NCBI GenBank assembly: GCA_965247735.1
Contig: CBDFHN010000002.1
Coordinates: forward strand, 4,774,001-4,838,000
Length of the DNA stretch: 64,000 nt
From: JAOXRU01 sp965247735
GTDB lineage: Bacteria > Bacteroidota > Bacteroidia > Flavobacteriales > Flavobacteriaceae
Direction of reading: 5' to 3'
Part shown: positions 1 to 7,811 of the stretch, one piece after another
How positions within the stretch are numbered: position 1 is the stretch's first letter
How the letters are laid out: each line of letters opens with the position of its first letter
Translations under genes and position numbers: made by a program
Notes under the pieces: model-generated
The model's input: the letters and a program-made list of their open reading frames with translations, nothing else
The model's database searches: none
What the model was told of the DNA's origin: nothing

Positions 1-2
1 TA

Positions 3-320
3 TTGTTATTGCTTGCAAGCTACACTACAACCCTTGCCCAAAAGGTATATGTTGTGGATAGGGAATACAAAGCAGATACAAAGGTTTTTATTGTAGATAG
101 GACGTATAAGGCAGATGTATTGGTCTATAATGTGGATAGGTCATATAAGGCTTCAGAAAATAATGGCCTCTGGTTTACTGTAGATAGGGAATATAAGGCA
201 GATAAAACCATCTTTTTTGTGAGTACAGAAAGCAAGGCAGATATAGTAGTCTTTTATGTGAAAAACCAATATAAGGCCGAATGGAAAAATACAGCTAAAA
301 AACATCTAATGGATCTTTAG
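3..320 (+). CDS. Septoil-knot/DUF6150-like repeat protein, 5' end cut by the window
   Basis: The visible 105 codons begin with the tail of a signal peptide (hydrophobic LLLLAS run, then an ALAQ-like cleavage site), so the start codon lies before the window. The mature part is six or seven imperfect 11-14 residue repeats of the type V-[YF]-x-VDR-x-YKAD. This repeat is what I know from the DUF6150 family, renamed the 7(1) septoil knot domain because structure prediction gives a seven-crossing knot. The family is small, secreted and of unknown function. The next gene is 195 nt away and an interspersed repeat begins nine nt after the stop, so this is the end of its transcript. I am fairly sure of the repeat; the family name comes from memory. 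Confidence 0.7.
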   Translation: MLLLASYTTTLAQKVYVVDREYKADTKVFIVDRTYKADVLVYNVDRSYKASENNGLWFTVDREYKADKTIFFVSTESKADIVVFYVKNQYKAEWKNTAKKHLMDL

Positions 321-328
321 AATATGTT

Positions 329-440
329 GGGTGTATCCCTTCGTAAAAAGACTTCGGGTCGGGCTATTCGCAGTCGCTTTTTGTGGTTTTTGCTACGCCA
401 ACCACAAAAGAGCTTCAACAATGCTACTATCCCTTACACA
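329..440 (+). repeat. Interspersed GGGyGTwyCC...CCTTACAC repeat with hairpin, copy 1
   Basis: A non-coding element starts nine nt after the preceding stop codon. It opens with GGGTGTATCC, has a GGTCGGGCTATTCGCAGTCGC core, and ends ATCCCTTACAC. A perfect 10-bp inverted repeat (379-388 with 400-409) encloses an 11-nt loop. A shortened relative in the opposite orientation lies in both copies of the trpE-trpG junction (7163-7237 and 8433-8507). I recall similar elements scattered downstream of genes in many Bacteroidota; the family assignment is inference from that. Confidence 0.6.
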
Positions 441-515
441 GGAGTAACCTTTTGGCAATAGAATAGCTGTAGATTTTATTGTACCTTTTGTGCCAATATA
501 TAAAAGGACTAGGAA

Positions 516-878
516 ATGAAAACTACATTTTTAAAAACTATACCAGTACTTCCTAGTCAAAACATAGAAAGAGATGTACTGTGGTATTTAGAAAAAGTAG
601 GTTTTACCGCAGTGTATCAAGACAAGTTGTATGCTGTTTTACAAAGAGACCAACTTTATATTCATTTGCAATGGCATGCAGATACTATAGACGATCCATT
701 ACTAGGTGGATCTGTTGTTAGAATACAGGTAGACGATATTCAGCCTGTGTTTTTAGAATTTTTAGCAAAAGATATTGTTACTAAGGCTAAGCTTCAGCTA
801 AATACCCCATGGAATACCAATGAGTTTGGTTTTTATGATATAAATAATAATGCTATATTTATAGTAGAATTTCTTTAA
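516..878 (+). CDS. VOC-fold (glyoxalase/bleomycin-resistance-like) protein
   Basis: A 120-residue protein with the vicinal oxygen chelate pattern. It has an early beta-alpha unit (SQNIERDVLWYLEKVGF), a central strand with candidate metal ligands (HLQWH) and a C-terminal strand ending in an acidic ligand (IFIVEFL). The length matches single-domain bleomycin-resistance-type proteins, which bind drugs or act as dioxygenase or isomerase folds. The start ATG is the first in frame. It is followed 29 nt later by a second VOC gene on the same strand, so the two probably share a transcript ending at the hairpin at 1305-1339. The substrate cannot be deduced. Confidence 0.7.
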   Translation: MKTTFLKTIPVLPSQNIERDVLWYLEKVGFTAVYQDKLYAVLQRDQLYIHLQWHADTIDDPLLGGSVVRIQVDDIQPVFLEFLAKDIVTKAKLQLNTPWNTNEFGFYDINNNAIFIVEFL

Positions 879-907
879 TATAGAAATGTTTGATAAAAAT
901 AACAACT

Positions 908-1279
908 ATGAAGCTAGGAGCATTTTCAATAAGTTTATCGGTAAAAGATTTAAAAATATCTAAAGCATTTTATGAAAATATAGGCTTTTCTGTTTTTGGT
1001 GGAGCCTTAGATAAAAACTATCTAATCATGAAAAATAATACTACACTTATAGGTTTGTTTCAGGGTATGTTCGATAAGAACATTTTAACCTTTAATCCTG
1101 GTTGGGATGAGGATGCTAAAGAAGTTGAAGGTTTTGAAGATGTGCGTAAAATTCAAAAAAAATTACAAGATAAAGGAATTGATTTTGAAAGTACTGCCGA
1201 TGAAAACACTACAGGGCCTGCAAGTTTTATAATTAACGATCCCGATGGTAATCCTATTCTTTTTGATCAACATTTGTAA
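908..1279 (+). CDS. VOC family protein (glyoxalase-like)
   Basis: A 123-residue protein beginning MKLGAFSISLSVKDL. The reading frame is open back to a TTG at 890, but the ATG at 908 puts the first strand of the VOC fold at the usual place and is preferred. The family pattern is clear: SVKDLKISKAFYENIGF at the N-terminus, GPASFIINDPDGNPILFDQH at the C-terminus. The DPDGNxxxF motif is typical of glyoxalase and bleomycin-resistance-like proteins. It lies just downstream of another VOC gene, probably in the same transcript. The enzymatic activity is unknown. Confidence 0.8.
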   Translation: MKLGAFSISLSVKDLKISKAFYENIGFSVFGGALDKNYLIMKNNTTLIGLFQGMFDKNILTFNPGWDEDAKEVEGFEDVRKIQKKLQDKGIDFESTADENTTGPASFIINDPDGNPILFDQHL

Positions 1280-1304
1280 TATCATAAAATAGAATACAAC
1301 TAAG

Positions 1305-1339
1305 AATGAGAAGTGCAGGCTTAGGAAGCACTTCTCATT
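1305..1339. terminator. Bidirectional terminator between VOC gene and trpA
   Basis: A perfect 12-bp stem (1305-1316 with 1328-1339, AATGAGAAGTGC) with an 11-nt loop lies between the two convergent genes. A run of T follows on the plus strand, so it best serves the VOC transcript; on the minus strand the tail is weak, and it may end the trp operon less efficiently. Confidence 0.7.
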
Positions 1340-1358
1340 TTTAAGATATAAAGTATAG

Positions 1359-2120
1359 TTACCTAATAGTAGCTATAAATTCTCCAAAGTCTTTAGTTCC
1401 GTTTTTTGTTAAGTGCTTTACAAAAGCTGAACCAATAATAGCTCCTTTAGCATACTTGGTAGCCGCATTAAAAGTAGTGGCATTGCTAATTCCAAAACCT
1501 ACTATTTGCGGTGCATTTAGTTCCATAGCCGCTATTCTTTTAAAATAAGTCTCTTGAGTATTTCCAAATTCGCTTTTTGCTCCAGTAACACTAGCCGAGC
1601 TTACCATATAGATAAATCCATTAGAGACACTATCTATAAATCTAATGCGTTCTTCCGAAGTTTGTGGTGTTATTAAAAATACATTTATAAGACCATATTT
1701 TTCAAAAATAGTCTGGTACTCATTATGATATACATCAACAGGAAGATCGGGGATAATTAATCCATCAATACCTATTTCTTGACATTTTTTACAGAATTCT
1801 TCTACTCCATATTGTAATATCGGGTTAAAATAGCCCATAATAATGAGTGGAATACTTACCGTATTTCTAATGTCTTTAAGTTGCTCAAACAAAAGGGTAG
1901 TAGTCATTCCGTTTTGCAATGCTTGTGTAGAACTTGCTTGTATGGTAGGACCATCTGCCAGCGGATCGCTAAATGGAAGCCCTATTTCTATAAAATCTAC
2001 GCCTTCTTTTTCTAAGTTTTCAATTACAGTTTTAGTATCATCTATATTTGGGTAACCTGCGGTAAAATAGATAGACAATAGCTTTTTGTCCTCTTGTAGT
2101 TTTTTATGTATCCTGTTCAT
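1359..2120 (-). CDS. trpA: Tryptophan synthase alpha chain
   Basis: TrpA cleaves indole-3-glycerol phosphate to indole and glyceraldehyde 3-phosphate; the indole is channelled to TrpB. At 253 residues it has the usual TIM-barrel length. The active-site acids are visible in FIEIGLPFSDPLADGP: Glu45 and Asp56, equivalent to Glu49 and Asp60 of the E. coli enzyme. The C-terminal phosphate-binding glycines (VGFGIS, GAIIGSAFV) are present. It is the last gene of the trpEGDCFBA operon. A 142-nt spacer separates it from trpB; this is rich in purines on the coding strand and holds a TACTCG-TC-CGAGTA hairpin. Confidence 0.97.
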   Translation of the reverse strand: MNRIHKKLQEDKKLLSIYFTAGYPNIDDTKTVIENLEKEGVDFIEIGLPFSDPLADGPTIQASSTQALQNGMTTTLLFEQLKDIRNTVSIPLIIMGYFNPILQYGVEEFCKKCQEIGIDGLIIPDLPVDVYHNEYQTIFEKYGLINVFLITPQTSEERIRFIDSVSNGFIYMVSSASVTGAKSEFGNTQETYFKRIAAMELNAPQIVGFGISNATTFNAATKYAKGAIIGSAFVKHLTKNGTKDFGEFIATIR

Positions 2121-2262
2121 TTTATTAGTTTTATTAGCTGCCAGTTATGAGTTTCTAGTAAATATGATGTGCTACTCGTCCGAGTAAGCTCTTTTCTCTT
2201 TTCTCTTGCTTCTTGCTTCTTTTTCTCTTGCTTCTTGACTCTTATTTCTTAACTCTTGCTGA
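2121..2262 (-). other. trpB-trpA spacer with short palindrome and purine-rich tract
   Basis: This 142-nt gap inside the operon has no ORF. On the coding strand it carries repeated GAAGCAAGA/AAAAGAGA tracts and a small perfect inverted repeat TACTCG-TC-CGAGTA. Similar purine-rich debris sits in the trpF-trpC and trpC-trpD spacers. Confidence 0.5.
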
Positions 2263-3459
2263 TTATTGATTTTTTGTTGCTAGGTCGAAATAATTAATAT
2301 AGGTTTCCAAATCTTTATCACCACGTCCAGATAGTGTAATAACGACTACATCGTCTGGTTTAAAAGTTTTATTTTCGAAAACAGCAAAAGCATGCGACGA
2401 TTCTATAGCAGGTATTATGCCTTCTAGTTTAGATAGCAATAATCCCGATTGCATGGCTTCATCATCGGTAATAGAAATAAATTCTGCTCTTCCACTTTTG
2501 TACAAATGGGCATGCATAGGGCCAACGCCAGGGTAATCCAATCCGGCAGAGATAGAATAAGGTTCTATAATTTGACCATCATTAGTTTGCATCAATAACG
2601 TTTTACATCCATGGATAACACCTTCTTTTCCTAATGCAGATGTTGCAGCACTTTTTCCAGAATTAACACCTTTACCAGCAGCTTCTACAGCTATAATACC
2701 TACTTCTTCTTCGTGTAAATAATGGTAAAAAGTACCAGCAGCATTACTCCCACCACCAATACATGCAATTACATAATCAGGGTTTTCCTTGCCTTCTTTT
2801 TCTTTTAGTTGCCATTTTATCTCTTCAGATATAACAGATTGAAAACGAGTTACCATATCAGGATACGGATGCGGGCCTATAGCTGATCCTATAATATAAT
2901 AAGTGTCCACAGGGTTATTGATCCAATCTCTAATGGCTTCATTTGTAGCATCTTTTAACGTTCTACTTCCAGATAGGGCAGGACGAACTTCTGCGCCCAA
3001 CATTTTCATACGTGCTACATTGGGGGCTTGTCTGGCAATATCTATTTCGCCCATATATACAATGCATTCCATTCCCATAAGTGCGCATACTGTAGCAGTA
3101 GCAACACCATGCTGTCCAGCACCAGTTTCTGCTATAATTCTTTTTTTACCTAGCTTTTTTGCTACTAATATCTGACCAATAGTATTGTTTACCTTATGTG
3201 CTCCAGTATGGTTAAGATCTTCTCTTTTTAGATAGATTTTAGTATTGTATTTTTCGGATAAACGTGTGGCATAATATAAAGGAGAAGGCCTACCTACATA
3301 ATCTTTTAGCAATTGATCGAACTCTTGCTTAAAATCTGGTTCGTTCATTATTGTTAAATACTGTTGTCTTAGCTCCTCTACATTTGGATAAAGCATTTCA
3401 GGAATATATGCACCTCCAAATTCACCGTAGTATCCTTTTTCGTTAACGTTATATTTCAT
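2263..3459 (-). CDS. trpB: Tryptophan synthase beta chain
   Basis: TrpB is the PLP enzyme that condenses indole with serine to give tryptophan, in an alpha2-beta2 complex with TrpA. The 398-residue sequence shows the PLP lysine in HTGAHKVNN (Lys89), the glutamate loop AETGAGQHG, and the phosphate-binding GGGSNA motif. The length is standard for the TrpB1 type. It starts only 10 nt after the trpF stop, consistent with translational coupling. Nothing is missing from the active site. Confidence 0.98.
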   Translation of the reverse strand: MKYNVNEKGYYGEFGGAYIPEMLYPNVEELRQQYLTIMNEPDFKQEFDQLLKDYVGRPSPLYYATRLSEKYNTKIYLKREDLNHTGAHKVNNTIGQILVAKKLGKKRIIAETGAGQHGVATATVCALMGMECIVYMGEIDIARQAPNVARMKMLGAEVRPALSGSRTLKDATNEAIRDWINNPVDTYYIIGSAIGPHPYPDMVTRFQSVISEEIKWQLKEKEGKENPDYVIACIGGGSNAAGTFYHYLHEEEVGIIAVEAAGKGVNSGKSAATSALGKEGVIHGCKTLLMQTNDGQIIEPYSISAGLDYPGVGPMHAHLYKSGRAEFISITDDEAMQSGLLLSKLEGIIPAIESSHAFAVFENKTFKPDDVVVITLSGRGDKDLETYINYFDLATKNQ

Positions 3460-3469
3460 TTTTTTTCTT

Positions 3470-4129
3470 TTAATTGCTGGTTGTCAGTTGTATGTTTTTG
3501 ATAAATGTTTCTAGTTTTTCTATGTTTTTTTGTCCAGGTTCTATTTCAAACTTACTATTTACATCTAGTGCATAACAGTATTTAGATGCTGCAGATTTTA
3601 AAAACGATTTTAGTTGTGGAATTTCTTCAATTCCGATACCACCGCTTAAAAAATAGGGTTTGGTAGATGGGTATTGAGAGAGTAAGTCCCAATCAAAAAC
3701 ATAACCATTACCGCCTGGGAGTTTTCCTTTAGTATCAAACAAAAAGAAATCGCATACCGTTTCAAAAGGTGTCAAAACCTCAAAATTAAATTCATCTTTA
3801 ATAGAAAAGACTTTTATGATTTCTGGTAAAATACCATTGCTAAATACTGATGCTAGTTCTTGTTGTAGTTGTTTGCAATATGCTGGACTTTCTTGCCCAT
3901 GTAATTGTACTGCAGACAAATTGTGTTCTTTAATCTTATCCATAACTGTAGCTATGTCTTCTGCAACAAAAACACCTGTTCTTTTTATTTGCTTTGGAAC
4001 ATCAGAAATATGGGTGTTAAAATAGCGAGCAGATTTTTTATAAAAAATAAATCCAAGATAATCAGGTTGTAGTGTTGCTACTGCCTGCATGTTTTCTTGA
4101 TATTTCATTCCGCATATTTTTAGCTTCAT
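3470..4129 (-). CDS. trpF: Phosphoribosylanthranilate isomerase
   Basis: TrpF carries out the Amadori rearrangement of phosphoribosylanthranilate to CdRP. The 219-residue TIM barrel starts MKLKICGMK, where Cys6 is the conserved catalytic cysteine. The general-acid aspartate lies in LFDTKGKLPGGNG, and the C-terminal phosphate site in FLSGGIG. It is a free-standing gene, not fused to trpC as in enterobacteria. trpB follows after 10 nt, and trpC lies upstream across a 93-nt spacer. Confidence 0.96.
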   Translation of the reverse strand: MKLKICGMKYQENMQAVATLQPDYLGFIFYKKSARYFNTHISDVPKQIKRTGVFVAEDIATVMDKIKEHNLSAVQLHGQESPAYCKQLQQELASVFSNGILPEIIKVFSIKDEFNFEVLTPFETVCDFFLFDTKGKLPGGNGYVFDWDLLSQYPSTKPYFLSGGIGIEEIPQLKSFLKSAASKYCYALDVNSKFEIEPGQKNIEKLETFIKNIQLTTSN

Positions 4130-4222
4130 TTTTTATATAAGTTAAAGAGTTAAGAGTAAAATGTTGATTTTTTAGTTTTTTGCATCTAAGAGCATAGCGA
4201 TCTTTTCTCTTTCTTCTGTTTT
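4130..4222 (-). other. trpC-trpF spacer with a degenerate 22-bp repeat
   Basis: The spacer holds a 22-nt block at about 4185-4206 (plus strand TCTAAGAGCATAGCGATCTT) that matches a block in the trpD-trpC spacer at 5071-5092 with about five differences, both followed by a pyrimidine-rich tract. No ORF and no terminator are visible. It looks like a decayed copy of a small intergenic repeat. Confidence 0.45.
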
Positions 4223-5002
4223 TTACAATTGTCCTAGAAATTCTATTGCACTTGCCGCTGGATCTTCGGTTTTCATAAAATTCTCTCCAATAAGGAAACC
4301 TTTATATCCATAGGTTTTTAGCTCTTTTATTGTAGCAACCGAACTAATTCCACTTTCTGATACTTTTACAAAATCATCAGGAATAAGTGTGCTTAGGGTT
4401 TTACTAATTTCTGTTGATACTTCAAATGTTTTTAAGTTTCTATTGTTAACTCCTAGCATATCTAAACTTGGCATTATAGATTTGTGTAACTCTTCTTCGT
4501 TATGGACTTCTAGCAATACATCTAGGCCTAAACTTTTTGCCATTTCAGATAAACTCTTTATCTCTTCTCTGGTTAGTACTGCTGCAATAAGCAAAATTAC
4601 ATCTGCGCCATGTGCTTTTGCTTCTAGTAATTGGTATTCATCAATTATAAATTCTTTACGAAGTAATGGCATGTTTACCACTGCTCTTGCTAAAATAAGA
4701 TCGTCTAGTGAACCACCAAAATATTTACCATCTGTTAATACAGACATTCCGCAAGCTCCCGCCTTTTCATAACCAATAGCAACATCATATACATTTGTAT
4801 TTTGGTTAATTACCGATTTTGATGGAGAACGTCTTTTGTGTTCTGCAATAATACCAGTGCTGCTTGTTCTTAAATTATTAGCTAAAGAAATAGTTGGTCT
4901 TTGGAATAGTGCAGCTTGTTCTAACTGTTGTACAGGAATTATACTTTTACGAAGTGCTACTTCTTGTTTTTTATCCCTTATGATTTTATCTAGTATGTGC
5001 AT
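4223..5002 (-). CDS. trpC: Indole-3-glycerol phosphate synthase
   Basis: TrpC closes the indole ring of CdRP with loss of CO2 and water. The 259-residue protein begins MHILDKIIRDKK. It shows IAEHKRRSPSKS with the catalytic lysine region, LRKEFIIDEYQ with a second active-site lysine, and VNNRNLKTFEV and VSESGI near the C-terminus, as in monofunctional TrpC proteins. The neighbours are trpD upstream and trpF downstream in the same orientation. Each is separated by a spacer of about 100 nt, which is loose for an operon. Confidence 0.97.
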   Translation of the reverse strand: MHILDKIIRDKKQEVALRKSIIPVQQLEQAALFQRPTISLANNLRTSSTGIIAEHKRRSPSKSVINQNTNVYDVAIGYEKAGACGMSVLTDGKYFGGSLDDLILARAVVNMPLLRKEFIIDEYQLLEAKAHGADVILLIAAVLTREEIKSLSEMAKSLGLDVLLEVHNEEELHKSIMPSLDMLGVNNRNLKTFEVSTEISKTLSTLIPDDFVKVSESGISSVATIKELKTYGYKGFLIGENFMKTEDPAASAIEFLGQL

Positions 5003-5125
5003 TTTTGCTTTTTGTTGCTGATTATGGGTTGTCTGTTGTTGGTTAACTGTTTTTTGCCTTTTCTCTTTATTCTATGAACGCAGCGGTCTTTTTTCTTTCT
5101 ATCAACACAACATTAAAAAATATTT
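5003..5125 (-). other. trpD-trpC spacer with a degenerate 22-bp repeat
   Basis: A non-coding spacer. The block at 5071-5092 (plus strand TCTATGAACGCAGCGGTCTT) is the better preserved partner of the one in the trpC-trpF spacer. No terminator is seen, so readthrough from trpD to trpC is expected. Confidence 0.45.
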
Positions 5126-6121
5126 TTAATTCTTACTTAAATCTAAGAGTGTATTTAATGCATTGAGTCCTTTTCCTGATACTAAAGATTCTTTAGCGAG
5201 TTCAAAACCTTCTTTTGGAGTCAATCCTTTTGTTGTTGCTATTGCCATTCCAGCATTGGCACATACCACATTATTTTGTGCTGTTGTGCCTTTTCCACTA
5301 AGCACTTCCATAAATATTTTTGCTGAATCTTCAATAGTATCACCGCCTACAATATCTTTTTGTTGTAATGCTGCTATTCCTAAATCTTCTGGACGCAACA
5401 TCAGTTCAGAATTATTAGTGATAATTTTGGTGTTTCCTGTTAGCGAAATTTCATCATAACCATCTAGTGCATGTAAAATGGCAAAATTCTTATCCGTATT
5501 TTGATATAGATATCCATACATACGAGCCAATTCTAGATTAAAAACTCCTACCATTTGGTTTTTTGGGAAAGCAGGGTTTACCATTGGGCCTAACATATTA
5601 AAAAATGTTTTTACACCTAATGCTTTTCTGATTGGAGCTACATTTTTCATGGCAGGATGGAATAGGGGAGCGTGTAGCACACAAATACCAGCTTTATCTA
5701 TCGCTTTTTCTAAAAAATCTTTATCGTTACTAAATTTAATACCTAAATGTTCCATAACATTACTGCTACCACATTTAGATGATACACCATAGTTGCCATG
5801 TTTAGTGACTTTTACCCCTGCACCAGCAGTAATAAAGGAAGATAATGTAGAGATATTAAAAGTATCTTTACCATCACCACCAGTACCACAAAGATCTATA
5901 GGATTATATGCTGATAAATCTACTGCTACACAAAGTTCTAGCAAGGCATCTCTAAAGCCTTCAAGTTCTTCTATAGTGATACTCCTCATCATATACACTG
6001 TTAAGAAAGCCGCAATCTGACTTTCGTTATACATGCTATTGGAAATATTAACCAATACTTGTTTTGCTTCCTTCTTGGAGATGGCCTCGTGATTGATTAG
6101 CCTATTTAATATTTGTTTCAT
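5126..6121 (-). CDS. trpD: Anthranilate phosphoribosyltransferase
   Basis: TrpD transfers phosphoribose from PRPP to anthranilate. The 331-residue sequence has the PRPP loop CGTGGDGKDTFN (GTGGD at residues 79-83), the anthranilate and PRPP contacts KHGN and SSKCGSSNVMEHLG, and the KALGVKTFFNMLGPMVNP segment. All are standard for the family. Its start codon lies inside the first of three roughly 90-bp tandem repeat units (6115-6432), so those duplications created spare copies of the trpD translation-start region upstream of the true one. Confidence 0.97.
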   Translation of the reverse strand: MKQILNRLINHEAISKKEAKQVLVNISNSMYNESQIAAFLTVYMMRSITIEELEGFRDALLELCVAVDLSAYNPIDLCGTGGDGKDTFNISTLSSFITAGAGVKVTKHGNYGVSSKCGSSNVMEHLGIKFSNDKDFLEKAIDKAGICVLHAPLFHPAMKNVAPIRKALGVKTFFNMLGPMVNPAFPKNQMVGVFNLELARMYGYLYQNTDKNFAILHALDGYDEISLTGNTKIITNNSELMLRPEDLGIAALQQKDIVGGDTIEDSAKIFMEVLSGKGTTAQNNVVCANAGMAIATTKGLTPKEGFELAKESLVSGKGLNALNTLLDLSKN

Positions 6122-6432
6122 GTGTCTATACTTATTTTATTAAACCTGTCACATGTTGTTCGCTATTAGTCATTTCCTTGGGTGATAAACTTTTTAGCAT
6201 GCTCGTTTCATGTGTTTATATTTATTGTTTCTCAAAGGTCACATCCAGTTCGCTTATCGTCATTTACTCACAATCTTTATTGTCTTTTATTGGAGTTTAT
6301 GAACCTATGTTTTTTTTGGGTGATAAACTTTTTAGCATGCTCGTTTCATGTGTTTATATTTATTGTTTTTTAACTGTCACATGTTGTTCGCTATTAATCA
6401 TTTCCTTAGGTGATAAAACATTTAGCACGCTC
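6115..6432 (-). repeat. Three imperfect tandem repeats of about 90 bp before trpD
   Basis: Units run 6115-6204, 6205-6342 (with an insertion of about 48 bp) and 6343-6432. Each begins GTTTCAT and ends GGTGATAAA...AGCATGCTC. The first includes the trpD start codon (CAT on the plus strand at 6119-6121). A fourth GTTTCAT at 6433 marks the left edge of the large trp duplication. Open frames on the plus strand here are produced by the repeat and are not genes. The rest of the gap to the trpG stop at 6542 holds nothing else recognisable. Confidence 0.75.
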
Positions 6433-6541
6433 GTTTCATTTTTATTTTTTTTAGTTTCCCATTTTCGCTTGCCAGTTTTCAATTGTCTGTTGTTATCACC
6501 GAAGGCATCTCAATACTCAATACTAAGTACTCGGTACTTCC

Positions 6542-7108
6542 TTATTTATTAACCCAGTTTTCTAAAATCTTTTTTCCATGTGGCGTTAATACCGATTCGG
6601 GATGGTATTGAACAGCGCAAACATCATAGGTTTTATGGCGAAGCGACATTATTTGTCCGTTTTCATCAACAGCAGTAACTTCTAATGTTTCTGGTAAATT
6701 GGTATCTACTACCCAAGAGTGGTACCTACCAACTTCTAATTCTTGTGGTAAGTCTTTGTATAAAACTTCATCCGTAGCAGTTACTTTTATTGTTGTAGCT
6801 ACTCCATGGTATACTTGATCTAAATTACTAATAGTAGCTCCAAAAACTTCAGCAATAGCTTGTTGTCCTAAACAGACACCAAAAATGCTTTTTGTAGCAG
6901 CATATTTTTCGATAATTGGTTTTAGTAAACCTGCTTCATCTGGAATACCTGGTCCTGGAGAAAGGAGTATTTTTTGGAATTTATCTACTTCTTCCAGTGT
7001 AAGTTGATCGTTTCTAATAACAGTTACTTGACAATTAAGGTCTTCTAGGTAATGTACTAGATTATAAGTAAAACTATCGTAATTATCTATGACTAATATT
7101 TTGTTCAT
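6542..7108 (-). CDS. trpG: Anthranilate synthase glutamine amidotransferase, promoter-distal copy
   Basis: TrpG supplies ammonia from glutamine to TrpE for anthranilate synthesis. The 188-residue class I amidotransferase is complete, with SPGPGIPDEAG, nucleophile Cys79 in GVCLGQQ, and the His-Glu pair in QYHPES. It differs from the other copy at three residues: Cys26 instead of Ser, Val instead of Ala in EVLYKD, and Pro-His-Gly-Lys instead of Ser-His-Gly-Lys near the C-terminus. It follows the trpE fragment, not a full trpE. Both copies look functional; which one pairs with TrpE cannot be told. Confidence 0.95.
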   Translation of the reverse strand: MNKILVIDNYDSFTYNLVHYLEDLNCQVTVIRNDQLTLEEVDKFQKILLSPGPGIPDEAGLLKPIIEKYAATKSIFGVCLGQQAIAEVFGATISNLDQVYHGVATTIKVTATDEVLYKDLPQELEVGRYHSWVVDTNLPETLEVTAVDENGQIMSLRHKTYDVCAVQYHPESVLTPHGKKILENWVNK

Positions 7109-7162
7109 TTTTTATTTTGTTTTTGAGTCTTTTCCTCAAGTTTTTTTATCTGTATGCTTTTT

Positions 7163-7237
7163 GCGTTAAGGATTGAGGCTTTGTTGGAGCTCTTTGAAAA
7201 AAGCGACTGCTGAAAGCCTGACCTTTTGGGAACGCCC
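7163..7237 (-). repeat. Interspersed GGGCGTTCCC...AACGC repeat, copy 2 (trpE'-trpG spacer)
   Basis: Read on the minus strand, this starts in the last base of the TAG stop codon of the trpE fragment (GGGCGTTCCC) and ends ATCCTTAACGC. It shares the GTCAGGCTTTC-AGCAGTCGCTTTTT core and the AAAGAGCTCCAACAA tail with the element at 329-440, but lacks the central hairpin loop. It lies inside the operon between two coding regions. Confidence 0.6.
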
Positions 7238-7701
7238 TAAATACCTTCTGCTATTTCTAATGCTTTGTTTAATGCGCCCAATTTGTTATAGGTTTCTTGC
7301 AATTCGCTATCGGCATCGGATTGTGATACCAGTCCTGCGCCTGCCTGATAATGCAATTGATGATTTTTACTTAGGAAAGTTCTGATCATGATGGCATGAT
7401 TAAAATTTCCTTTAAAATCCATAAAACCAATAGCACCACCGTAATAATCGCGATTACAGGTTTCGTACTTTTCTATAAGCTGCATTGCCATATGTTTTGG
7501 TGCTCCACTTAGCGTTCCTGCAGGGAATGTGTCAGCTACAATTTGCATAGTATCTACATTGTTGTGCAGTTTTCCAGTTACTTTTGATACCAAATGAATA
7601 ACATGAGAAAAGAACTGAACCTCTTTATAGTTTGCAACTTTAACTTGATTTCTATGTCTACTAAGGTCGTTTCTTGCTAAATCTACCAGCATTACATGCT
7701 C
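7237..7701 (-). pseudogene. trpE: trpE 3' fragment, product of tandem duplication
   Basis: The frame encodes only the last third of TrpE, from EHVMLVDLARND to the C-terminus, including GAIGFMDF and the AGAGLVSQSDADSE part of the chorismate-binding fold. About 310 N-terminal residues are missing. The break is at the CATGCTC junction; an in-frame TGA lies five codons before the first internal Met, so no fusion protein is made. It differs from the intact trpE at a few residues (RHRNQVKVANY against RHGNQVKVAKY). Without the N-terminal half it cannot make an active synthase, so I call it a pseudogene. Confidence 0.92.
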
Positions 7702-7811
7702 GTTTCATTTTTATTTTTTTTTAGTTTCCCATTTTCGCTAGCCAGTTTTCAATTGTCTGTTGTTATCACCGAAGGCATCTCAATACTCAATACTAAGTAC
7801 TCGGTACTTCC

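Larger units (their letters stand above)
6433..7701 (-). repeat. Tandem duplication of trpE 3' end + trpG, copy 1 (diverged)
   Basis: This 1.27-kb segment is repeated at 7702-8971, about 98 percent identical (roughly 20 differences counted by eye, one of them in a T run). Both copies carry the last third of trpE, the trpE-trpG spacer, trpG and 109 bp after trpG. The heptamer CATGCTC stands at the right edge of both copies in trpE (7695-7701, 8965-8971), and CACGCTC or CATGCTC stands at the left edge and at the ends of the 90-bp units, pointing to recombination at a microhomology. Confidence 0.9.

Noticed and set aside
6178..6552. Plus-strand open frames with repeated GDKLFSMLVSC-type peptide between trpD and trpG
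   Set aside because: They are read through the 90-bp tandem repeats antisense to the operon, have no homology I recognise and no promoter; the repetition comes from the DNA repeat.
7173..7385. Plus-strand 70-aa frame identical to one at 8443-8655
   Set aside because: Antisense to the trpE 3' end and its spacer; the two are identical only because the DNA is duplicated.
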